This document shows, piece by piece, positions 5,055-9,957 of a DNA stretch of 9,957 nucleotides. Position 1 is the first letter of the stretch. Each line of letters starts with the position of its first letter. The stretch covers positions 1 to 9,957 of the forward strand of contig QQUL01000121.1 in the NCBI GenBank assembly GCA_008501565.1, given 5' to 3'. Made by a program: the position numbers and the translations under genes. Below the pieces are notes generated by a model. It was given only the letters and a program-made list of their open reading frames with translations, had not been told where the DNA came from and did no database searches. Source of the stretch: Armatimonadota bacterium. GTDB lineage: Bacteria > Actinomycetota > Acidimicrobiia > Spongiisociales > UBA5794.

Positions 5055-6440
5055 ATGAACCGAACCCTTCGTCGCTTGCTTGTCGCGCTCACGATCGCGG
5101 CCCTCGCCGTGGGTGCCGCCGCGTGTGACCGGGGATCGGGATCCACGAGCACCGCGCCGGGGGCAACTACCGGGCCTGACGGGACAAATCCGGGTGCCAC
5201 GACAACGACCTTCGAGACGATCACATCGATTCCCCCAAACCAGATCCCCGGGACTCATTCGGACTCGATATCTGAAGAGCTTGATTCCGAAATGCGAGCC
5301 GAAATCGGCTTACTCATACTCGCAGCCGAAGAGTCCCGTGCCTTGCCGTTTCTGGAGATTCCAACGGTGACGATTCTTGATCTAGTCGAGTTTCAGGCAC
5401 GCGTTGCCGCTGATGTAGCTGAGGACCTCGACTCGACCTATCTCGCAAACAACCAGAAACTGTTTGAGCTGATGGGCATGCTCGACGGGCAGACTGATCT
5501 TGGCGAACTGCTTGTCGATCTGTACGCGGAGCAGGTTCTCGGTTTCTATGACGGAGCGACCAAGGAGATCGTTGTTCCGGCCGCTGAGGACGGGTTCAGC
5601 GCCTACCAGCGAATCACGATCGTCCACGAGCTCGTGCATGCCCTTACCGACCAGCACTTCGATTTTGATCCCGAGTTTGAACGTCGCTCTGACGAAGGGA
5701 ACATCGACGATGCGTCTGCGCTCCTTGCGTTGGTCGAGGGTGACGCTACGTACCAGCAGTTCCTGTACATCCAGAACATGGATCCTGCCGAAGCGGTAGA
5801 GGCGGCACTTGAAGCGCTGTCCTCCGATACCACCACACTCGACAACGCACCGACCTGGGTCGGATTGGATTTGGCTTTCCCCTACGAGCAGGGTCTTGTG
5901 TTCATTCGCGAGCTGATCGCCGATGGGGGACTCAAGGAAGTCGACGAGACCTATCAGGACATGCCAACGACCACCGAACAGATTCTCAACCCTCGCAAAT
6001 ACATCCGTCGAGAAGATCCCGAACCGCTTGAAGCGGTGTCAGTGACACTGCCGGGCTGGGAGGTACACGAGGATGCAGCGTGGGGGGAGTGGGGCGTGCG
6101 GATGATCCTCACCGACACAGTGTCACCGGGCATGGTGACGCAAGCCGCGGCTGGATGGGGAAACGACTCGTACCGGACGCTCGTCAACGGGGACGACATC
6201 GCGATGGCTTGGAGCTACCTCGCCGAAACCGATGAGGACGCCGAGGATCTCGTCAACGCCCTCATCGTGCATGCGCGTGAACGAATGGGCGCGACGTCCT
6301 CACAGGAATCGGGCGGTGGGCTACTGCTTCGAGGCGGTGGTGTGTACGTCTTCATCGACCGTATGGACGACCGCTTCGTCTTCATCGCCTCCACCGATTC
6401 TGATGCGGGAGCCGCTCTGCGAACCCAAATGGGAGTGTGA
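5055..6440 (+). CDS. Putative secreted HExxH metallopeptidase lipoprotein
   Basis: The protein is 461 residues from ATG 5055. The frame is open further upstream, but that part overlaps the divergent epimerase gene and lacks a signal peptide. Residues 1-24 are a lipoprotein signal: MNRTLRRLL, a hydrophobic core and lipobox GAAAC with Cys24. A Ser/Thr/Gly/Pro linker (about 26-60) follows, as expected for tethering outside the membrane. The core has HELVHALTDQHFDFD with His191-Glu192 and His195 of a zinc HExxH site, and EGDATY with Glu228, 33 residues later, in the place of a gluzincin-type third ligand. YEQGLVFIREL and the acidic C-terminal part have no recognised domain. Similar HExxH proteins are usually annotated as hypothetical, and the substrate is unknown. 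It seems monocistronic, with a large hairpin about 80 nt after its stop. Confidence 0.8.
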   Translation: MNRTLRRLLVALTIAALAVGAAACDRGSGSTSTAPGATTGPDGTNPGATTTTFETITSIPPNQIPGTHSDSISEELDSEMRAEIGLLILAAEESRALPFLEIPTVTILDLVEFQARVAADVAEDLDSTYLANNQKLFELMGMLDGQTDLGELLVDLYAEQVLGFYDGATKEIVVPAAEDGFSAYQRITIVHELVHALTDQHFDFDPEFERRSDEGNIDDASALLALVEGDATYQQFLYIQNMDPAEAVEAALEALSSDTTTLDNAPTWVGLDLAFPYEQGLVFIRELIADGGLKEVDETYQDMPTTTEQILNPRKYIRREDPEPLEAVSVTLPGWEVHEDAAWGEWGVRMILTDTVSPGMVTQAAAGWGNDSYRTLVNGDDIAMAWSYLAETDEDAEDLVNALIVHARERMGATSSQESGGGLLLRGGGVYVFIDRMDDRFVFIASTDSDAGAALRTQMGV

Positions 6441-6519
6441 AGGACTCGCTTCGCTCGCTGCTTTCCGCTCGCGGGTGGCCGTCGAGGGATTCCTGAGCGT
6501 TCTTTGGGCTCCAGACCCC

Positions 6520-6558
6520 CACCAGAGGGGTCCGTATACCCTGGGTACGGCTCTGGTG
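6520..6558. terminator. Large hairpin downstream of the metallopeptidase gene
   Basis: CACCAGAG (6520-6527) pairs perfectly with CTCTGGTG (6551-6558). Inside, after a GGGT bulge, CCGTA pairs with TACGG. An overlapping alternative stem GACCCC/GGGGTC lies just 5'. No U-run follows on either strand. It lies between convergent genes (metallopeptidase and bL37) and probably ends or protects transcripts from one or both. The rest of 6441-6653 shows no ORF with coding character, no tRNA and no recognised RNA. Confidence 0.5.
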
Positions 6559-6653
6559 TCCTAGTTCTGAACGGAGCTCTTGAACGAGGGCACGGTCGGG
6601 CGTACATCTGTCAGAAACGGGGGAAACGGCGGCGTCAGGCGGGCCGGGGGCGT

Positions 6654-6737
6654 CTAGCCGCGTCCAGCGTTTGGCTTGCGTCCGTGATTCGCCTTTGAGC
6701 GACGGGCGCGGAGTTTGCGTCGTTTTGCCTTTGCCAT
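6654..6737 (-). CDS. Ribosomal protein bL37-like 27-residue protein
   Basis: The tiny basic protein begins MAKAKRRKLRARR and continues SKANHGRKPNAGRG. The order AK-x-(R/K)-rich, then ANHG(K/R)(K/R)PN, matches my memory of the about 24-residue large-subunit protein bL37 seen in the Mycobacterium smegmatis ribosome; no search was done. Eleven of 27 residues are Lys or Arg, as expected for an rRNA-binding peptide with no hydrophobic core. Such genes are often missed because of their size. ATG 6737 was chosen because homologues start MAK; the open frame extends further upstream without family-like sequence. There is no SD; TATCCT ends 9 nt before the ATG, suggesting a short-leader or leaderless mRNA. 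It is divergent from the DUF192 gene, with 27 bp between their start codons, and convergent with the metallopeptidase gene. Confidence 0.75.
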   Translation of the reverse strand: MAKAKRRKLRARRSKANHGRKPNAGRG

Positions 6738-6746
6738 AGTCGTGGA

Positions 6747-6752
6747 AGGATA
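6747..6752 (-). promoter_or_regulatory. -10-like TATCCT of the bL37 gene
   Basis: TATCCT ends 9 nt before ATG 6737, the same spacing as in the metY leader peptide and rsmI. No -35 was found. Confidence 0.45.
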
Positions 6753-6760
6753 CCGAATGA

Positions 6761-6774
6761 GCCGATGTATCGGC
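6761..6774. repeat. Perfect palindrome at the DUF192 start
   Basis: GCCGATGTATCGGC has 6-bp arms around a GT centre. It covers the proposed ATG of the DUF192 gene (6765) and sits 23 bp upstream of the bL37 start. It could be an operator shared by the divergent pair, a small hairpin on the DUF192 start, or chance. Confidence 0.35.
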
Positions 6775-7160
6775 GATTGATCGTCAGTTGGCCCCGGGGG
6801 CGGCTCGACGGAGTCGTCGTTGCGAAATCGTTTGTTGACCGCCTCCTTGGGCTGCGACGCCGCGGCGTCCAAGCCCTGATCATCGATGCTGGATCTGTTC
6901 ACACATTCGGAATGTCGGGTCCCATCGTCGTGGTCGAGGCCACGCTGTTCGGGGTCGTTACCGGCGTCCACGATGTCGCGCCCAGACGAATACACCGCAG
7001 AACCAGCGGCGGTCCATTGCTCGAGATGAAGGCAGGAATGACAGCACCGAACGTCGGGGACCGGCTCACGCTCCTACCATGCAAATCCGATGGCAGGCAC
7101 CCTCATTCTTTGCGCGACTCCGATCGGCAACCTTGGAGACACCAGCGCGCGACTCGCTGA
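6765..7160 (+). CDS. DUF192 family protein
   Basis: The 131-residue protein matches the DUF192 pattern: AKSFVDRLLGL (20-30), where the family has a conserved R-x-x-GL near its start, then SVHTFGMSGPIVVV (44-57), where it has S-(I/V)-HT-F-F-M followed by a hydrophobic strand, and GGPLLEMKAGM...VGDRL (82-101), the usual end. The family is a small beta-barrel with no settled biochemical role; many members are exported, but no signal peptide is seen here. Residues after about 105 extend past the family end and are encoded inside the rsmI start, so that tail may be fortuitous. ATG 6765 lies within a palindrome and lacks a well-spaced SD; TTG 6777 is an alternative. It overlaps rsmI by 71 bp on the same strand. 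Confidence 0.72.
   Translation: MYRRLIVSWPRGRLDGVVVAKSFVDRLLGLRRRGVQALIIDAGSVHTFGMSGPIVVVEATLFGVVTGVHDVAPRRIHRRTSGGPLLEMKAGMTAPNVGDRLTLLPCKSDGRHPHSLRDSDRQPWRHQRATR
7075..7080 (+). promoter_or_regulatory. -10-like TACCAT upstream of rsmI
   Basis: TACCAT ends 9 nt before ATG 7090, inside the DUF192 reading frame, and no SD is present. It may give rsmI its own nearly leaderless transcript besides co-transcription with DUF192. Confidence 0.4.
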
Positions 7161-7920
7161 TACCCTCTCAAGTGTCGATGTGATCTTTGCCGAGGACACA
7201 CGAAGGACCGGACAGCTGCTCAGCCACCTTGGCATTTCCACGCCCATGCGAAGCTACTTTGTCGGCAACGAGAAGGCACGAAACGACGAACTCGTCGAAC
7301 TCCTTGGCGCCGGACAGACCGTTGCCCTCGTCTCTGACGCTGGCATGCCCGTGATCTCCGATCCCGGGTCGAGTGCCGTTGCCGCAGCAGCCGAGGCGGG
7401 AGCAGTCGTGACGGCGATACCCGGACCAAGTGCGCCGATCATGGCAATCGCCATATCGGGGTTTACGGGTGACCGTTTTGTCTTTGAGGGGTTTCTTCCA
7501 CGGAAAGGAAAGGATCGAAAGGCCCGGATCGCTTCTTTGGCATCGGACCAACGTACAACCGTGCTCTTTGCTGCAACCCGGAGAGTTGCGAAGGATCTTT
7601 CCGACATCGCCGCATCTGTTGAAAGTGATCGCCGTGTGGTCGTCACAAGGGAACTGACGAAACTCCACGAAGAGGTGTGGCGCGGAACGGTTGCCGGTGC
7701 AGCCGCACACTGGGGCGGAGAGGTCGAGCCACGTGGTGAGTTCACGATCGTGATCGAGGGCGCCCAGGCACCGGTCCAAGATCTCTCCACCGCCACCGAG
7801 GCAGCCCTTGCGCTGATCGATGCAGGAACGTCACCATCAGACGCGGTCAAGACCGTCGCAGGCGAGACAGGCGTCAGCAGACGCGAGCTGTACGAAACAG
7901 TGATCGCGGATCGCGGCTAA
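7090..7920 (+). CDS. rsmI: 16S rRNA 2'-O-methyltransferase RsmI
   Basis: The 276-residue protein is full length for RsmI, which methylates the ribose of C1402 in the 16S rRNA decoding centre using S-adenosylmethionine, at the 30S subunit. Family motifs are intact: ATPIGNLGD (9-17), AEDTR (34-38), SDAGMPVISDPG (82-93), IPGPSA (110-115) and FEGFLPRKGK (132-141), all of the tetrapyrrole-methylase fold. A small helical C-terminal domain follows (about 230-276, SPSDAVKTVAGETGVSRRELY). ATG 7090 fits the family start; there is no SD, and TACCAT lies 9 nt before it. It overlaps the DUF192 gene at its 5' end and stops 3 bp from the stop of the convergent abrB-like gene, with no terminator between them, so antisense 3' ends are expected. 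The cluster rsmI-abrB-metG resembles Bacillus yabC-abrB-metS. Confidence 0.96.
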   Translation: MAGTLILCATPIGNLGDTSARLADTLSSVDVIFAEDTRRTGQLLSHLGISTPMRSYFVGNEKARNDELVELLGAGQTVALVSDAGMPVISDPGSSAVAAAAEAGAVVTAIPGPSAPIMAIAISGFTGDRFVFEGFLPRKGKDRKARIASLASDQRTTVLFAATRRVAKDLSDIAASVESDRRVVVTRELTKLHEEVWRGTVAGAAAHWGGEVEPRGEFTIVIEGAQAPVQDLSTATEAALALIDAGTSPSDAVKTVAGETGVSRRELYETVIADRG

Positions 7921-7923
7921 AAG

Positions 7924-8160
7924 CTAGTTCTGCAGATTCTCACGGCAGTTGGCGCAGACGCCACGGCCGTGGTACTCGTGCAAATCTTCGGTCCCCTCAC
8001 AGAAGATGCATGTCGCCTCTAGCTTGCGCAGGACGATGCCGCTGTTCTCCACGGTGATGGCGAGTTCATCACCTTCATGGATGTTGAACAGACGTCGGGT
8101 CTCGGCCGGGACGACAATCCGGCCGAGATCATCGATCTTTCTCACGATGAGAGTGTCCAA
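7924..8160 (-). CDS. AbrB/SpoVT-family regulator with C-terminal zinc ribbon
   Basis: The 78-residue protein has two parts. Residues 4-47 are an AbrB/SpoVT swapped-hairpin DNA-binding domain: LIVRKIDDLGRIVVPAETRR, then GDELAIT and GIVLRKL, close to Bacillus AbrB in its N-terminal half. Residues 51-72 carry C51-x2-C54 and C69-x2-C72, a zinc-ribbon-like four-Cys module in place of the Bacillus AbrB C-terminal multimerisation region. It should be a small dimeric or tetrameric transcription factor. The start is set at TTG 8160 because GGAGGA (8169-8164) precedes it; spacing is short (3-4 nt). TTG 8175 would add five residues but has no SD. It is convergent with rsmI (3 bp) and divergent from metG. 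An inverted repeat at 8189-8214 is a candidate for autoregulation, as known for Bacillus abrB. Confidence 0.88.
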   Translation of the reverse strand: MDTLIVRKIDDLGRIVVPAETRRLFNIHEGDELAITVENSGIVLRKLEATCIFCEGTEDLHEYHGRGVCANCRENLQN

Positions 8161-8188
8161 GGGTCCTCCATTCAAGGGGTCCGCATTG

Positions 8189-8214
8189 CACCATCAGTCG
8201 GTGGTCCGATGGTG
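8189..8214. promoter_or_regulatory. Inverted repeat upstream of abrB-like gene
   Basis: CACCATC (8189-8195) and GATGGTG (8208-8214) are perfect 7-bp arms around 12 bp that also contain TCGG/CCGA. It lies between the candidate -10 (TAGGAT, 8233-8228) and the coding start of the abrB-like gene, and about 100 bp upstream of metG. It could be an operator or a leader hairpin. Confidence 0.4.
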
Positions 8215-8227
8215 ACTTGGGTTTTGC

Positions 8228-8255
8228 ATCCTACCGACGCGATGACACCCACAAA
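8228..8255 (-). promoter_or_regulatory. Possible promoter of the abrB-like gene
   Basis: TAGGAT (8233-8228) with a weak TTTGTG (8255-8250) and a 16-bp spacer, on the minus strand. It would give a 5' leader of about 60 nt that includes the inverted repeat at 8189-8214. Confidence 0.35.
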
Positions 8256-8301
8256 TACGATCCCGACCGTACCGCTATGTCAGGACGCGGTCGGCCGCCG
8301 G

Positions 8302-8307
8302 TACCAT
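8302..8307 (+). promoter_or_regulatory. -10-like TACCAT of metG
   Basis: TACCAT ends 6 nt before ATG 8314, no SD is present, and the spacing fits a leaderless transcript. The region further upstream has no convincing -35. Confidence 0.5.
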
Positions 8308-8313
8308 CGCCGT

Positions 8314-9957
8314 ATGACTCCAGATGCGCCGACCAAGGTTCTTGTCGCCGTTGCGTGGCCGTATGCGCAGGGACCCCTGCACATCGGCCACATCGCCGGT
8401 GCGTACCTGCCACCTGACATCTTTGCGAGATACCACAGGTCGATCGGCGATGACGTCCTCATGGTTTCGGGTTCCGACGTGCACGGCACACCCATCATGG
8501 TCAAGGCGGACGAGCTTGGCGTGAGCCCCCAGGAGATCGTTGGAAAATACCACCCGGAGTTCCTGACGTACTGGGATGCTCTCGACATCCAGTGGGACCT
8601 CTTCACCACCACCGGAACCGAAACACACCGGCGGGTGGTCCAGGGATTCTTCATGACCCTCCTTGAGAACGGATATCTGTACGCAAAGACCTCCGAGCAG
8701 CTCTACGACGAAGAGGAGCAGCGGTTCCTCCCTGACCGGTATGTCGAAGGCACATGTCCCCATTGCGGACACGACAACGCTCGTGGCGACCAATGCGACA
8801 ATTGCGGCAAGACCCTTGACCCGACCGATTTGATCGATCCAAAGAGCAAGTTCTCAGGCACGACCCCGGTGCTGCGTGAAACCGAGCACTACTACTGGAA
8901 ACTGAGCGAGTTCAACGAGCCGATGCTCGAGTGGCTCAAGACCCGTGAGGGCTGGCGGCCCCACGTGCTCAACTTTGCGATCGGGATGGTGACCGACGGC
9001 CTCCATGATCGTGCCTTCACCCGGGACCTTGAATGGGGGATCCCTCTGCCGGTGGACGACATCGGCCCTGGCAAGTCCATCTACGTGTGGTGGGAGGCGG
9101 TGATGGGGTACCTCTCCGCTCCTCAGGAGTGGGCTGAAATCCAGGGAACACCCGATGCCTGGAAGGAATGGTGGCTCAACCCCGATGCCGAGTCCTACTA
9201 CTTCGTCGGCAAGGACAACATCCCGTTCCATGCCATCTACTGGCCTGCACTCCTCATGGGGCACGGCGACCTCAACCTCCCGACCGACGTGCCGGCAAAC
9301 CAGTACGTGACCTTTGGCGGACGCAAAGCATCCAAGTCGACCGGCGTCGGAAGGCCGCTGTCGTGGTACCTGGACACGTTCGAGCCCGATTCGCTGCGTT
9401 ATGCCATCGCTCAGAGCCTTCCCGAGTCCAACGACAGCGAATTGACGGACGATGAGATCGTCCGGCGCATCAACGACGAGCTCGTCGCAACGTGGGGGAA
9501 CCTCGTCAACCGTGTCGTGGCGATGACCGGCCGCTACTTCGACGGCGTCGTTCCTGCTGCCACCGATCTGTCCGACGTCGACGATGCGGCACTCAACGCC
9601 CGCCTGACAACCCTCGACGAAGTGGGGGAGCTCATCGGAGGCGTCAAGCTCCGGGCGGGCATTGCGAGAGCCATGCACGGCGCTCAGGAAGCCAACGTGT
9701 ATCTCAACGATCTCGCCCCGTGGAAGACAGCGAAGACCGATATGGAACGGACCGGGACCACCCTGTGGGTTGCTCTCCAGATGATCGCGGCGAACGCCGT
9801 CGCCCTCTCACCGTACCTTCCGGCGACGTCCCGAAGCGTGCTGAGGGCACTCGGTGTGCTTGCCCCGGACGAATCGGTTCCGTGGATCGCCCCGACGGTC
9901 GTAGCGGGTAACCGGCTCGGTGAGCTGCCCCAACTGTTTGCAAAGGTCGAGCTAGAA
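8314..9957 (+). CDS. metG: Methionyl-tRNA synthetase, 3' end off window
   Basis: 548 codons are visible with no stop before the right edge. This class I synthetase joins methionine to initiator and elongator tRNA-Met. Marks in order: PYAQGPLHIGH with the HIGH signature at 23-26; SGSDVHGTP (about 54-62), substrate pocket; the zinc knuckle C148-x2-C151...C161-x2-C164, a four-Cys arrangement like the Escherichia coli enzyme; YFVGKDNIPFHAIYWPALL; and the second signature in the variant form KASKS (338-342) instead of KMSKS. A helical anticodon-binding domain follows (about 385-520). Whether a C-terminal tRNA-binding extension exists cannot be seen. The start is ATG 8314, preceded at 6 nt by TACCAT and no SD. 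It is divergent from the abrB-like gene. Its product sets the Met-tRNA level that the metY leader appears to sense. Confidence 0.97.
   Translation, partial: MTPDAPTKVLVAVAWPYAQGPLHIGHIAGAYLPPDIFARYHRSIGDDVLMVSGSDVHGTPIMVKADELGVSPQEIVGKYHPEFLTYWDALDIQWDLFTTTGTETHRRVVQGFFMTLLENGYLYAKTSEQLYDEEEQRFLPDRYVEGTCPHCGHDNARGDQCDNCGKTLDPTDLIDPKSKFSGTTPVLRETEHYYWKLSEFNEPMLEWLKTREGWRPHVLNFAIGMVTDGLHDRAFTRDLEWGIPLPVDDIGPGKSIYVWWEAVMGYLSAPQEWAEIQGTPDAWKEWWLNPDAESYYFVGKDNIPFHAIYWPALLMGHGDLNLPTDVPANQYVTFGGRKASKSTGVGRPLSWYLDTFEPDSLRYAIAQSLPESNDSELTDDEIVRRINDELVATWGNLVNRVVAMTGRYFDGVVPAATDLSDVDDAALNARLTTLDEVGELIGGVKLRAGIARAMHGAQEANVYLNDLAPWKTAKTDMERTGTTLWVALQMIAANAVALSPYLPATSRSVLRALGVLAPDESVPWIAPTVVAGNRLGELPQLFAKVELE

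Noticed and set aside
6441..6653. tRNA or other known RNA gene in the gene-free stretch
   Set aside because: No T-loop consensus, cloverleaf or recognisable small-RNA motif could be found; only hairpins remain.
8854..9678. 274-codon open frame on the minus strand inside metG
   Set aside because: It lies opposite the conserved MetRS core and has no family features.

Overview
The window looks like chromosomal DNA of a moderately GC-rich actinobacterium. The clearest lineage hints are a 27-codon gene resembling the tiny actinobacterial ribosomal protein bL37 and several genes with a -10-like hexamer only 6-9 nt before the start codon and no Shine-Dalgarno (SD) sequence, as in leaderless mRNAs. 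A class or order cannot be fixed from the sequence. No rRNA, tRNA, CRISPR array, insertion sequence or phage gene was seen.

Layout. Positions 1-2040, minus strand: a direct-sulfhydrylation methionine operon, metY (O-acetylhomoserine sulfhydrylase) followed by metX (homoserine O-acyltransferase, cut by the left edge), joined by a GTGA stop/start overlap. In front of metY lies a leader of about 185 nt that reads as a complete ribosome-mediated attenuator: a TTGACA/TACAGT promoter, a near-leaderless 22-codon peptide gene with the run MMCMAM, a 1:2 hairpin over those codons, an 11-bp antiterminator and a terminator hairpin with a U-rich tail. This is the main discovery in the window. Positions 2040-3346, minus: a UMF1-family MFS transporter broken by a frameshift. 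Positions 3445-3798, plus: a small lipoprotein of unknown function. Positions 3795-3869, minus: the preserved first codons of a second UMF1 gene, truncated. Positions 3956-4960, minus: an extended-SDR NAD(P)-dependent epimerase/reductase, divergent from a secreted HExxH metallopeptidase-like lipoprotein at 5055-6440, plus.

Positions 6441-6653 hold no gene but a large hairpin. Then come bL37 (6654-6737, minus) and, divergently, a DUF192 protein (6765-7160) overlapping rsmI (7090-7920), which ends 3 bp from a convergent AbrB/zinc-ribbon regulator gene (7924-8160). Divergent from abrB is metG, methionyl-tRNA synthetase (8314 to the right edge). The rsmI-abrB-metG cluster matches a neighbourhood known from Bacillus.

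Functional links: metY and metX make homocysteine for methionine, MetRS charges tRNA-Met, and the leader peptide would sense exactly that charging level. RsmI, bL37 and MetRS are translation functions, so the right third is a translation-related housekeeping segment. The middle (2040-3956) has been rearranged, with a broken transporter, a paralogue stub and an orphan lipoprotein.
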